Source: Actinomyces slackii
GTDB taxonomy: Bacteria > Actinomycetota > Actinomycetes > Actinomycetales > Actinomycetaceae
Reading direction: 5' to 3'
Assembly (NCBI RefSeq): GCF_900637295.1
Contig: NZ_LR134363.1
Location: forward strand, 1,860,001 to 1,924,000
DNA length: 64,000 nt
The translations under genes and the position numbers were made by a program. Every line of letters starts with the position of its first letter. Positions within the stretch are counted from its first letter, which is position 1. Positions 44,984 to 53,808 of this stretch are shown here, piece by piece. The notes beneath the pieces were generated by a model that saw only the letters and a list, made by a program, of their open reading frames with translations, searched no databases and had not been told where the DNA came from.

Positions 44984-45877
44984 GTGAGCTCATCACGCAT
45001 CGGAGGCGAACAGCGCTCCGGCATCGCTCTGCAGGCCCGCCGCACGGCGCGCAGGCTCCTGTCCGGCGCCGGCAGCGCGGCAGTGACCGCCTATCGCGTC
45101 GACCCCGCCGCACCCGCGGCCTTCGTCGCCCATGCGCTGTGCCAGGACGGTCGCATCCTCATCGCCGCGTGCCCCGCGCCGGGGGAGCCCCTTGCCATCG
45201 CCCCCGCAGGCCTGCCGGTGGAGGTCCGCATGGACATCACGCTGGATGCCGCTGAGCCCGGCGTGCGCATCACCGCGGCCACCGCTCACCTGTTGGGCAC
45301 CCTCACCTGGATCGATGAGGCCGACACCGCCCTCGCCCTGGCCTCCGCCCGCACGCCCGCCTGCCACTGCGCCATCACCGGGGAGGATCCCATCGAGCGC
45401 ATCGCCGATGTCTCAGGCTGGCCCGGTGGGCGGCTGGGTGTTCTCGTCGCTGATCGCGTCATGCTCCACTGCGTGACCGGGGTCTCCGGTCACGCCATTG
45501 GCGAGATCCTCGATCTCGACTCCGAGAGCCCCTCCGCGGATGCCTGGGGCTCACAGGAGGCTCTGGCCGCCCACGAGGCCGTCACCGCCGTCGGCCCACT
45601 GGGCCTGCAGGCCATCTGCGACGCCGTGCGTGACAGCGCCGTCCCGGGATGGGTCTGCTCGCGCCGACCGGCCGTCGGCGTCTGCGCCAGCCTGTGGGGC
45701 AGGACCCTGTGCGTGGACGTCGATGCCCATGGCACGACCCTCATGCACATCACCAGCGAGGAGGTCGTCACCCTGGTGGTCGCCTTCCCGCACGGACCCG
45801 TTGCGGCGGGTGAGGTCGGTCAGGTCCTGGAGGATCTGGCGGCCGAGCTCCTGCCTCAGCGCCTGACGCGCCCCTGA
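44984..45877 (+). CDS. DUF2470-like haem/iron-related protein
   Basis: A 297-residue cytoplasmic protein. The section from about 18 to 130 (ARRLLSGAGSAAVTAYRVDP, VRMDITLDAAEPGVRI) resembles DUF2470/pyridoxamine-oxidase-like domains, often found in haem-utilisation proteins of the HugZ type. The second half repeats a similar layout and includes VVAFPHGPVAAGEVGQVLED. GTG start preceded by GAGGAG. An IdeR-like iron box upstream suggests induction when iron is scarce. Catalytic residues are not identifiable, so a haem-degrading role is only a hypothesis. Confidence 0.6.
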   Translation: MSSSRIGGEQRSGIALQARRTARRLLSGAGSAAVTAYRVDPAAPAAFVAHALCQDGRILIAACPAPGEPLAIAPAGLPVEVRMDITLDAAEPGVRITAATAHLLGTLTWIDEADTALALASARTPACHCAITGEDPIERIADVSGWPGGRLGVLVADRVMLHCVTGVSGHAIGEILDLDSESPSADAWGSQEALAAHEAVTAVGPLGLQAICDAVRDSAVPGWVCSRRPAVGVCASLWGRTLCVDVDAHGTTLMHITSEEVVTLVVAFPHGPVAAGEVGQVLEDLAAELLPQRLTRP

Positions 45878-46031
45878 GGCACTGTCTTGCCAGGCCTGCC
45901 TTACCTGGCTGGAATAACGAAAGCCGATGGCATCGAAGGCGGGCGCTCGAAGCCGCCATTGAATTCGGGTGAAGCGCTCCCCGGTGCTCCGTAAAACCGC
46001 GTGATTGCAAGGATTCGAGAGACTGAATCGA

Positions 46032-46050
46032 GTAGGGCAGCCTGACCTTG
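46032..46050 (+). promoter_or_regulatory. DtxR/IdeR-like iron box upstream of the DUF1540 gene
   Basis: GTAGGGCAGCCTGACCTTG shares AGGGyAGCCTsACCTTG with the box at 44909 and matches the IdeR consensus at 12 of 19 positions. It lies 71 bases before the ATG at 46122. A weaker, similar word (CAGGCCTGCCTTACCTG) occurs at 45891-45907. Confidence 0.5.
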
Positions 46051-46121
46051 GTTGTCGGTGGACGACGACGGATTTACGTTAATGGTGTCCGAATCGCCGA
46101 CCGCTCGACAAGGAAGCAATC

Positions 46122-46403
46122 ATGGCCACCGTCACTCAGATCAAGTCCTGCGCCACCACCGCCTGCGCCTTCAACCACGGCGGCTGCACGGCCTTCGCCA
46201 TCACCGTGGGCGGGGATGCCGGCAGCCCCTCCTGCGACACCTTCATCAGCCTGGACGCCCGCGGCGGCCTGCCCGTGGCCGAGGGGCACGTCGGCGCCTG
46301 CCAGCGCCTGGAGTGCGTGCACAACACCGACCTCATGTGCTCGGCCGAGGCCGTGAGCGTCGGAGGTGACACCGCCTCCTGCCTGTCCTACGAGGCCCGC
46401 TGA
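46122..46403 (+). CDS. DUF1540-type cysteine-rich protein
   Basis: A 93-residue protein with two copies of a Cys-rich unit. Unit 1 has CATTACAFNHGGCTAFAITV followed by SCDTF. Unit 2 has CQRLECVHNTDLMCSAEAVS followed by SCLSY. The C-x4-C-x7-C spacing is the DUF1540 pattern and suggests metal binding. GGAAGC and AAGGAA lie before the ATG. It has an iron box upstream and a terminator downstream, so it is a single-gene unit probably connected with metal homeostasis. Biochemical role unknown. Confidence 0.8.
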   Translation: MATVTQIKSCATTACAFNHGGCTAFAITVGGDAGSPSCDTFISLDARGGLPVAEGHVGACQRLECVHNTDLMCSAEAVSVGGDTASCLSYEAR

Positions 46404-46453
46404 GACCCACGTGCCGGGTCGAGCGCCCAGCCCGAGGACGGCGACCGACAACT

Positions 46454-46482
46454 GAGGGGCCCCGCGCCATGCGGAGCCCCTC
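46454..46482 (+). terminator. Terminator hairpin after the DUF1540 gene
   Basis: GAGGGGCCCCGC (46454-46465) pairs with GCGGAGCCCCTC (46471-46482) around a five-base loop, with one mismatch. It is 50 bases past the stop codon. Confidence 0.7.
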
Positions 46483-46533
46483 GGCGCGTGTCCGCGCCGT
46501 CGGACGCCTCGACGGTCGCGCTCTGCCAGGGGG

Positions 46534-46665
46534 TCAGCCCGGTGGCGCGCTCTCCCAGCAGCGGGGCGGCCGCAGTGCCGCAGATGAGCCGGCCAGATCG
46601 ATGACGGCCGTGGGTCCGCCCACCACGGTGATGGAGTGCTGCGTCGCACGTGCTGAGGTCGACAT
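46534..46665 (-). pseudogene. Possible N-terminal remnant of an MBL-fold hydrolase
   Basis: A 43-codon minus-strand frame starts MSTSARATQHSITVVGGPTA and continues VIDLAGSSAALRPP. The I-T-x-V-G-G-P-T-A-V-I-D-L-A-G pattern resembles the first strands of UlaG-like metallo-beta-lactamase proteins. The expected LxTDPTFD segment does not follow, and the frame soon stops. It lies in the 343-base gap between the DUF1540 gene and deoD, which otherwise holds only a terminator. Confidence 0.35.
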
Positions 46666-46746
46666 AGACGCATTCTGGCATTGCCGTCCAGCCCTGGGGC
46701 GGTGGTTGGGCGGCGAGAGGCGAGGCGATGGGAGAGAAGGCGGCAG

Positions 46747-47469
46747 TCAGCTGTGGGCGGCGGCCAGTGCCAGGCGCAGCGCCCCGGCGAAGCGGGTCTC
46801 CCGATCGGCCGCACTCATATCGCCGGAGTGATCCAGCAGATGATCGGAGACCGTCAGGACAGCCAGTGCCTGCTTGCCGAACTCCGCGGCCACGCCGTAG
46901 AGGGCGGCCGCCTCCATCTCCACGGCCAGCACGCCATGGGCGGCCAGGCGCTCCGTCTGCTGGTCAGGGGTGAAGTAGAAGTGGTCCCGGGAGATGATCG
47001 TGCCCACATGCACCGCCCCCTCCTGGTCGGCCCGGCCGGAGCAGGAGGCCTCCCAGGCCGCCCGGGCCAGATGGAAATCGGCCACCGCGGAGAAGTTGAC
47101 CCCCGGGATGCGGGCCTGGTTCATGGAGGAGTCGGTGTGGGCGCCCGTGGCCAGGACGACGTCGCCCACGGCCACCTGCGGGGCGATGCCGCCCGCCGTG
47201 CCCACCCGGATGATCCGCTCAACCCCGAAGGTGGAGAACAGCTCGGTGGCGTAGATGGTGCAGGAGGGCTGACCCATGCCCGAGCCCATGACGCTCAGCG
47301 GCCTGCCGTCAACAGTGCCGGTGAAGCCGAGCATGCCGCGCACATCGGTGACCAGACGGGCGTCGTCTATGAGGGACTCGGCGATGCGCTGGGCACGCCT
47401 GGGGTCGCCGGGCATGAGGACAGCAGGGGCGAAGTCGCCGGGCTCGGCGGCAATATGCGCGGTGGCCAT
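46747..47469 (-). CDS. deoD: Purine nucleoside phosphorylase, DeoD type
   Basis: A 240-residue hexameric-type phosphorylase, the normal length. It splits purine nucleosides with phosphate in salvage. Motifs: VLMPGDPRRAQRIAE (phosphate site Arg), GMGQPSCTIYATEL, VGTAGGIAP and VLAVEMEAAALYG. Asp204-region residues are in LTVSDHLLDHSG. The start ATG 47469 has AAGGAT upstream. It is divergent from the MetPS operon across a 298-base region. Confidence 0.95.
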   Translation of the reverse strand: MATAHIAAEPGDFAPAVLMPGDPRRAQRIAESLIDDARLVTDVRGMLGFTGTVDGRPLSVMGSGMGQPSCTIYATELFSTFGVERIIRVGTAGGIAPQVAVGDVVLATGAHTDSSMNQARIPGVNFSAVADFHLARAAWEASCSGRADQEGAVHVGTIISRDHFYFTPDQQTERLAAHGVLAVEMEAAALYGVAAEFGKQALAVLTVSDHLLDHSGDMSAADRETRFAGALRLALAAAHS

Positions 47470-47767
47470 GGGGATCCTTTCGCAAAAAGGCGGTATCAGT
47501 GCCCCGGGGCAGGGCCTGCCGTCGCCAGTGTGACACAGGCGAGCACGCACGGCACCATCTCCCCACTGCTGATAGCGGCAATAGGCGCCGCGCGCATTAC
47601 CGTCCGTATTCTGGACTCCAGGCGACAGACCGGGGCAACACCTCTAACGTTCTGTGGTCCGCGGCCATCAATGACGTGCGGACGGCGGATGGGGCCCTCC
47701 TGTCCGCCGCATCCCACCCACCCGGCGGTCCGATGATGGCCGATCGCCGAGACGAAGAAGGTCATCC

Positions 47768-49351
47768 ATGACATCCAGCCCTGGAGCCGGTCAGGCCCAG
47801 CCAACACCCCAGGCGCCCAAGCGAGAGCAGTGGAGCGGTCAGGTCGGTTTCCTCATGGCCGCCATCGGCTCGGCGATCGGCCTGGGCAATATCTGGCGCT
47901 TCCCGGGGGTCGCCTACACCAATGGGGGCGGCGCCTTCATGATCCCCTACATCACCGCCCTGGTCTGCGTGGGCATCCCGGTGCTCTTCCTGGACTACGC
48001 CCTGGGCCACCGCTTCCGCGGCAGCGCACCGGCGGTCTTCCGCCGCGTGTCGACCAAGCTGGAGTGGCTGGGATGGTTCCAGGTCTTCATCTGCTTCTTC
48101 ATCATGACCTACTACGCGGTGATCGTGGCCTGGGCGCTGCGCTACACGCTGTTCTCGGTCAACACCGCCTGGGGCGATAACGCCGCGGCCTTCTTCGGCT
48201 CCTACATCGAGCTGGCGGACCTGTCGACCTCCGGCACTCCCGCCTACTCGATCGTCCCCGTGGCCGGGGTGATCATCCCCCTGGTCATCGTGTGGGTCTT
48301 CGGGATCGTCACCATCGCCCGCGGCGTGTCCAATGGCGTGGAGAAGGCCAACCGCCTCTTCCTTCCCCTGCTGGTCATCATGTTCGTGGTCCTGGTGGGG
48401 CGAGCACTGCTCCTGCCCGGCGCGACCGACGGCCTCAACGCCCTGTTCACCCCGGACTGGTCGGCCCTGTCCGACCACCGCGTGTGGATGGCGGCCTTCG
48501 GGCAGATCTTCTTCTCCCTATCCGTGGGATTCGGCATCATGCTGACCTACGCCTCCTACCTCAAGCGCCGCTCCAACCTCGTGGGCACCGGCACGGTGGC
48601 CGCCTTCGCCAACTCCTCCTTCGAGATCCTCGCCGGGATCGGCGTCTTCTCCACACTGGGCTTCATGGCCCATGTTCAGGGCGTGGGCGTGGGCGATCTG
48701 GAGGACATCTCCGGGGTGGGCCTGTCCTTCACGACCTTCCCCACCGTCATCTCCCAGATGCCCGGTGGCCCCCTGTTCGGGGTGCTGTTCTTCGCCTCCT
48801 TCTCCATGGCGGGGCTGACCTCTTTCATCTCCATCATCCAGGTGGTGGCCGCCGCGGTCGCCGAGAAGCTCGATGTGGACATTCCCAGGGCGACGGTGAT
48901 CGTCGGCGCGCCCGCGGCCCTGCTGTCCTTCATCCTGTTCGGGACCTCCTCGGGCCTCTACACCCTCGACGTCGTGGACGCCTTCATCAACAACATCGGC
49001 GTGGTGGGCTCGACCATCATCATGTGCCTGGCCGTGGGCGTCGCCGCCCGCCAGCTCAGGCCCCTCCAGCGCCACCTCAATCTGGTCTCCGAGTCCCGTG
49101 TGATCGGGGCCTGGTGGCGAGCGATCATCGCCATCGTCGTTCCCGCCCTCCTGGGGACGATGTTCGTTCAGACCTTCTGGTCCTACGCCACCGATGGCTA
49201 CGCCTACTCCGGCGCCTTCGAGACGATCTTCGGCTGGGGGATGCTGCTCCTGGTGGCCGTGGTCACCGCGGTCGCCACCCTCATGCCCTGGAGGGTGCCT
49301 GTCGATGAGTTCACGCCCCTGGACCTCGATGCCCTCGAGGAGGTGAAGTGA
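47768..49351 (+). CDS. metP: NSS-family sodium symporter, MetP-like methionine/alanine importer
   Basis: A 527-residue membrane protein with about 12 helices. The first helix holds the NSS signature IGLGNIWRFPGVAYTNGGGA with unwound sodium/substrate site. It continues with the typical FFSLSVGFGIMLTYASYL. In Corynebacterium glutamicum the homologous MetP with the tiny subunit MetS imports methionine and alanine; here a MetS-like gene follows after 1 base. AAGAAGG precedes the ATG. The substrate is inferred from the pair. Confidence 0.88.
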   Translation: MTSSPGAGQAQPTPQAPKREQWSGQVGFLMAAIGSAIGLGNIWRFPGVAYTNGGGAFMIPYITALVCVGIPVLFLDYALGHRFRGSAPAVFRRVSTKLEWLGWFQVFICFFIMTYYAVIVAWALRYTLFSVNTAWGDNAAAFFGSYIELADLSTSGTPAYSIVPVAGVIIPLVIVWVFGIVTIARGVSNGVEKANRLFLPLLVIMFVVLVGRALLLPGATDGLNALFTPDWSALSDHRVWMAAFGQIFFSLSVGFGIMLTYASYLKRRSNLVGTGTVAAFANSSFEILAGIGVFSTLGFMAHVQGVGVGDLEDISGVGLSFTTFPTVISQMPGGPLFGVLFFASFSMAGLTSFISIIQVVAAAVAEKLDVDIPRATVIVGAPAALLSFILFGTSSGLYTLDVVDAFINNIGVVGSTIIMCLAVGVAARQLRPLQRHLNLVSESRVIGAWWRAIIAIVVPALLGTMFVQTFWSYATDGYAYSGAFETIFGWGMLLLVAVVTAVATLMPWRVPVDEFTPLDLDALEEVK

Positions 49352-49352
49352 C

Positions 49353-49535
49353 ATGACCGGATCCGCGATCGCCTTCCTGCTGGTGTCCATCGTCATCATC
49401 TGGGGCGGCCTGGCAGTGTCCGTGACCGCGCTGATCTCCCGGGGACGGCGCGAGGAGCGCGACGCCAAGAAGGCCGCCTCCCAGGCGGCCCACGCCCACC
49501 TGCGAGGCCAGACCACTGAGGACCAGGTGGACTGA
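49353..49535 (+). CDS. metS: MetS-like small subunit of the NSS importer
   Basis: A 60-residue protein with one membrane helix (about 5-29, IAFLLVSIVIIWGGLAVSVT) and a basic cytoplasmic tail. This is the pattern of the NSS-transporter small subunit, needed for MetP activity in C. glutamicum. It starts 1 base after the metP stop. Confidence 0.85.
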   Translation: MTGSAIAFLLVSIVIIWGGLAVSVTALISRGRREERDAKKAASQAAHAHLRGQTTEDQVD

Positions 49536-49560
49536 GGCACGACGGGTCAGCAGGACGATA

Positions 49561-49620
49561 CGAAGACCTCCGGGCAGGTGCGGGGCCATCAGGCATCCGC
49601 ATCCATCCCGGAGGTCTTCG
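49561..49620 (+). terminator. Inverted repeat after metPS
   Basis: CGAAGACCTCCGGG (49561-49574) is the exact reverse complement of 49607-49620, with a 32-base loop. It lies 25 bases after metS and likely ends that transcript. Confidence 0.65.
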
Positions 49621-49994
49621 CGTCCCCGGGCCCACGTGACTCCCGCCCCGGCCGGCTGAGCGGTGCCCACGCGGTCCTTGGTGGGCGACGGCCCGGCGCG
49701 GGCAGGCGCATCGCCCTGGACGGCCCTGAGTGGGAGAGGCGATCGCCCGGAGGATTTCCCGCTGTGGAAAAAGGAAAAGAGCGTTGCGGTATGTGGAGGA
49801 AATATTAAGAAGGATCTCTGAGCGGTATCGGCGCCAGTCTCATTATCTCACTGAGATCATGTTTCCATCGCGATCATATAACGGTGACAAGAGTTATCGC
49901 CTGGTTGCTCACATTCACGACGAGATAATTTTCCCCTCTGTATGCTGGATGCATTGTTTGTGAATCAATCATCCCTACTGAAGAGGAAGTTCCC
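49621..49994 (+). promoter_or_regulatory. AT-rich upstream region of the surface adhesin
   Basis: The 374 bases before the adhesin gene contain no gene. From about 49760 the sequence is markedly A+T-rich. GATAAT at 49924-49929 and TATGCT at 49941-49946 are candidate -10 elements; AGAGGAA lies before the ATG at 49995. The long leader and composition suggest a regulated promoter. Confidence 0.45.
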
Positions 49995-52900
49995 ATGCTC
50001 ACTCCCACCAGCCGCAGATGGGCGGAGTCCAGACGGGTTCCGCTGGCAGCCGCCCTCTTGGCGCTGCTGGCCCTGGCCCTGGGCGTCGTCACGCCCATCC
50101 AGGCCCATGCCGCCGTCAACCCCGGCATCGAGGTCACCGGTCTGACGCTCATCAAGTCCGACCGCGACGGCAATAACGCCTCCGGGGGGCTGACCAACCA
50201 GGATGTCGCCAAGCTCAGCTACAACTGGGATGCGACCAAGACCACCGTCAAGTCGGGGGACTCCTTCTCCATCAACCTGGGGACCTACTTCAAGAATCTC
50301 GAGTACCCCATCAGCGCCCCCATGCAGGTGACCTACAACGGTCAGCTGACCGAGATCGGCACCTGCGAGCTGAGCGAGAAGGAGGTCGTGTGCACCTTCT
50401 CCTCGAAGGTGGATGAGCTCAGGAATGCCGGGTTCACGGACTTCAAGGGCGCCGGCATGGGTCTGCTCCTCATCACCCAGACCACCACTGCCAGCTCGGT
50501 GGACATGACGGTCAACGGCTCCCAGACGGTGAGTGTCAAGCTCCCTGGCAGTGGAGGCATCTCCGGCGTCGCGCCGACTGTCTACACCCCCTTCAAGTTC
50601 ACCAAGATGTCGTCAGTCATCAACTCCTCCTCCACCTCGATGATCTGGGAGGTCAATTTCGGCTCGGACTACATCAAGCAGGGGCTGGCCAACGGCTCCA
50701 GCCCCATCACGGTCGACGGCGCCACCCGCGACACCATCGTCATCACCGACACCCTGGGCGCCGGCATGACCTATGGCACCGACATGAGCAAGTGGTTCCT
50801 CATGGTGCGCAACAGCGCCGCCGAGCCCAACCTCGCCGGAGTCGCCGTCACCAACGCCGCCGGCACGGACCTCAACAACACCTACGGCGATTTCGACATG
50901 TCGGTCGATGTTGACGGACAGGTCGCCACCATCACGATCACCGGCCCCCTCGCCGCGAAGACGAACTACAAGATCTCCTACCCGGTGACCTTCACCTCCA
51001 AGAGCGGCAAGGCCACGGTTGGAGTGCAGTACGGCAACCAGGCCTCTCTCAACAACTCCGGCATCGAGGGCGAGTTCACGCGCAGCTACGCGGAGTCATT
51101 CAAGGTCACCGTGGAGATGGCCGCGGGCTTCGGGGGCTTCGAGGTCCTCAAGAGCCTCAAGGGCTCCGCCCTGGACTCCGTCGATGTGGCAAGCACCACT
51201 CTCGACGTCGCAGTCGACTACACCCTCCCCGGACCGGCCTCCGCCTACACGGGCTGGAGCGCCCCCGGAACGCTCAACGCCGATGGCATGAGCGGATCGA
51301 CCACCATGAAGGTCCACATCGGCAAGACCAGCACCTTCCCGGCGACATTCCCCAAGGGCACCGTCGTCACCCTGTCCGAGGACACCGCCAGCGCCTCTCC
51401 CAAGCCCGAGGGCTATGCCTGGATGACCCCCGAGTTCACCGTGGGCAACCAGGCCACCAGCACCTTCACCATCGCCGACCAGACCTCCACCAAGGTCTCC
51501 CTGGTCAACATCGCCGAGCCGGCCGAGGAGCCGGGCACCTTCCAGGTCAAGAAGTCCGCCTCCGGTGCCGAGGGCGCCGGGACCAAGGACTACACCTTCT
51601 CCTACACCTGCTCCGATGGGCAGTCGGGGACCGTGATGGCCAAGGGTGACGGCGCAGCCGTCGCGGCGGACAAGACCTTCGCCCCGGGCACCACCTGCAC
51701 CGTGACCGAGGATGCCTCCGCCGCCGCGATCGACGGATACACCCTGACCGCCCCCGAGGCGCAGACCGTGACGATCGGCGCCGCCACCGCCGAGGTGGCC
51801 ACCGCCGAGTTCACCAACACCTACACGCGCGACATGGGCGCCTTCTCCATCGCCAAGTCGGTCCAGGGCGGTGAGGACGGCTTCGCCAAGAGCGCCTTCT
51901 CCTTCACCTACACCTGCACCGATGGCACTGAGGGCACCCTGTCGGTTCCCGGCGACGGCACGGCGGTGACCTCCCCGAGGCTCCCAGCGGGCGCCACCTG
52001 CACCGTGGCCGAGGACGCCGCCTCGGCCGCCAGAGCGGGCTACTCGGTGGCCTCCAGCCTGTCCCAGGACACGGTGACCATCGGCAAGGACGAGACCGTC
52101 GCCGTCACCGCCACGAACACCTACACCCGCGACACCAGCACCTTCACGGTCAAGAAGGCCGTCGAGGGCGACTACGCCCCCGCCGCCGGCGACTCGGTCA
52201 AGGTGACCTACACCTGCGACGACGCCGAGACCACCAGCGGCACCCTCGAGGTGCCCATGGACGGCACGGCCGTGGACGGCCCGGCCCTGCCCACCGGCAC
52301 CTCCTGCACCCTGAGCGAGGACGCGGCCTCGGCCCATCGCGACGGCTTCTCCGTGACCACGGCCTACTCCTCGCCCACGGTGACCATCGTCAAGGACCAG
52401 GTCGCCGAGGCCACGGTGACCAACACCTACACCCGCCTGACCGGGGGCTTCTCGGTGTCCAAGACCGTCCAGGGCGACGGCGCCGCGCTGGCCGGGGACA
52501 AGGACTTCACCTTCACCTACACCTGCACCGACGCCGTGACCGGCAAGGCCACCGTCTCCGAGGAGCTCACGCTCAAGGCGGGCGAGACCAAGCACGTCGC
52601 CGACGTGCCCACCGGCTCATGCACGGTCACCGAGAAGGACGCCGCCATCGAGCGCGCCTCCTGGAACGGTGCTCTGAGCGTCAACGGGAAGGCCGTCGAC
52701 GGCGCCAAGGCGACCTTCGACATCACCGGTCAGGACGCCGCCGCCGTGGCAGTGTCCGCGACGAACACCTACACCCTTGATCGCGGCACCTTCTCCGTGG
52801 CCAAGACCGTGGCCGGTGACGGGGCCGAGGAGCACCAGGGCAGGTCCTTCATCGTCGAGTACTCCTGCACCTCCGTGGAGGGGGACAGGGCCGGCGAGAT

Positions 52901-53591
52901 CCAGGTCCCGGGCGACGGAAGCGCTGTGGGCTCGGGGATCCAGCTTCCCATCGGCGCCGAGTGCAGCGTGGCGGAGAGGGGCTCCTCGGCCCAGGTCGCG
53001 GGCTACGACGTCGCCATCCCTCAGGCCCAGACGGTGACGATCTCCAAGAAGGACGAGACCGCGGCCCTGTCCCTGACCAACACCTACACCCGCCACACGG
53101 GCACCTTCTCGGTGCTCAAGACGGTGACGGGCGCCCAGGTCGGTGACAAGGAGTTCTCCTTCGCCTACACCTGCACCGACGGCTCCGAAGGCGCGCTGTC
53201 CGTCAAGGCGGACGGTGAGGCAGTATCCGGCCCGGCGCTGCCCACCGGCACGCAGTGCACGATCACCGAGGACGCGGCCGCCGCCGAGCTGGAGGGCCAC
53301 ACCCTGGCCGCACCGCAGGCCCAGACGGTGACGATCTCGGACAAGGACGAGGTGGTGGCCACCACCTTCATCAACGCCTACGCCGAGAGCCCCGAGCCGC
53401 CGGCGCCCACGCCCGGTGAGTCCCCCACCCCTGGCGAGCCGACGCCGTCTGGTGAGCAGACGCCGCCTGCCACTGCCTCCGCCCCCGGGCCCTCCCTGGC
53501 CCGGACCGGCATCAGCGTGGGGCTGCCCATGGTGATGATCCTGGCCGCCATGATCGGTGGTGTGGCCCTGGTTCGACGCCGCAGGGGCTGA
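49995..53591 (+). CDS. Cell-wall-anchored adhesin with six DUF5979-type repeats and LARTG sorting signal
   Basis: A 1198-residue secreted protein. The signal peptide ends near AHA-AVNP (residue 38). Residues about 40-370 form an adhesin-like Ig/Cna-type head (SGDSFSINLGTYFKN, ITDTLGAGMTYG). Then come six repeats of 90-105 residues (about 512-1130). Each keeps F-x-V-x-K-x-V near its start, two cysteines (YTC and CTVTED) and a final TNTYTR; the Lys/Glu/Asn pattern fits intramolecular isopeptide bonds. After a Pro/Glu/Ser wall-spanning stretch comes LARTG, a hydrophobic helix and RRRR. This LAxTG sorting signal suggests sortase attachment to peptidoglycan. No sortase gene is in the window. Confidence 0.9.
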   Translation: MLTPTSRRWAESRRVPLAAALLALLALALGVVTPIQAHAAVNPGIEVTGLTLIKSDRDGNNASGGLTNQDVAKLSYNWDATKTTVKSGDSFSINLGTYFKNLEYPISAPMQVTYNGQLTEIGTCELSEKEVVCTFSSKVDELRNAGFTDFKGAGMGLLLITQTTTASSVDMTVNGSQTVSVKLPGSGGISGVAPTVYTPFKFTKMSSVINSSSTSMIWEVNFGSDYIKQGLANGSSPITVDGATRDTIVITDTLGAGMTYGTDMSKWFLMVRNSAAEPNLAGVAVTNAAGTDLNNTYGDFDMSVDVDGQVATITITGPLAAKTNYKISYPVTFTSKSGKATVGVQYGNQASLNNSGIEGEFTRSYAESFKVTVEMAAGFGGFEVLKSLKGSALDSVDVASTTLDVAVDYTLPGPASAYTGWSAPGTLNADGMSGSTTMKVHIGKTSTFPATFPKGTVVTLSEDTASASPKPEGYAWMTPEFTVGNQATSTFTIADQTSTKVSLVNIAEPAEEPGTFQVKKSASGAEGAGTKDYTFSYTCSDGQSGTVMAKGDGAAVAADKTFAPGTTCTVTEDASAAAIDGYTLTAPEAQTVTIGAATAEVATAEFTNTYTRDMGAFSIAKSVQGGEDGFAKSAFSFTYTCTDGTEGTLSVPGDGTAVTSPRLPAGATCTVAEDAASAARAGYSVASSLSQDTVTIGKDETVAVTATNTYTRDTSTFTVKKAVEGDYAPAAGDSVKVTYTCDDAETTSGTLEVPMDGTAVDGPALPTGTSCTLSEDAASAHRDGFSVTTAYSSPTVTIVKDQVAEATVTNTYTRLTGGFSVSKTVQGDGAALAGDKDFTFTYTCTDAVTGKATVSEELTLKAGETKHVADVPTGSCTVTEKDAAIERASWNGALSVNGKAVDGAKATFDITGQDAAAVAVSATNTYTLDRGTFSVAKTVAGDGAEEHQGRSFIVEYSCTSVEGDRAGEIQVPGDGSAVGSGIQLPIGAECSVAERGSSAQVAGYDVAIPQAQTVTISKKDETAALSLTNTYTRHTGTFSVLKTVTGAQVGDKEFSFAYTCTDGSEGALSVKADGEAVSGPALPTGTQCTITEDAAAAELEGHTLAAPQAQTVTISDKDEVVATTFINAYAESPEPPAPTPGESPTPGEPTPSGEQTPPATASAPGPSLARTGISVGLPMVMILAAMIGGVALVRRRRG
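51526..53391 (+). repeat. Six protein-coding repeats of the adhesin stalk
   Basis: The repeats begin at about 51526, 51830, 52135, 52438, 52780 and 53095 and end near 53391. Each codes for a beta-rich module closing on T-N-T-Y-T-R (last: I-N-A-Y). DNA identity between units is only partial, but short blocks (acctacacc, gcccagacggtgacgatc) recur. Confidence 0.8.
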
Positions 53592-53599
53592 GCATCGAC

Positions 53600-53627
53600 T
53601 CGGCGCTCGCTGAGCCCTGAGCGCCGA
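53600..53627 (+). terminator. Hairpin directly after the adhesin gene
   Basis: TCGGCGCTC (53600-53608) pairs with GAGCGCCGA (53619-53627) around a 10-base loop, nine bases after the stop codon. Confidence 0.6.
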
Positions 53628-53650
53628 TGTCCCCGCCGATGGCGACCAGG

Positions 53651-53691
53651 CGACTATCCGCGCAACCTCGACGAGGTTGCGCGGATAGTCG
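53651..53691. repeat. Perfect 41-bp palindrome
   Basis: Two 20-base arms, cgactatccgcgcaacctcg (53651-53670) and its exact reverse complement (53672-53691), flank a single A. It lies between the convergent adhesin and LRV/PQQ-like genes. It resembles the cydB-cydD palindrome in its lack of a loop and in starting with GACT, but the sequence differs. Confidence 0.95.
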
Positions 53692-53808
53692 ACCGGTGCG
53701 GCCTTGCGCGGCCTGATGGGGACGCGGAGGTGAGCCGTGCGCGCGTCACCGGCGCCACTGGCCGCCGGCGAGTCGGCCCCGCACGGGCAGGCTCTCTGCC
53801 TCAGCGTC

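Noticed and set aside
45901-46119. A 72-codon minus-strand frame between the DUF2470-like and DUF1540 genes
   Set aside because: No ribosome site, no motif, and it covers the likely promoter and iron box of the DUF1540 gene.
47470-47767. SAM or methionine riboswitch before metPS
   Set aside because: A seven-pair stem (47683-47689/47703-47709) is present but no riboswitch core I know could be recognised.
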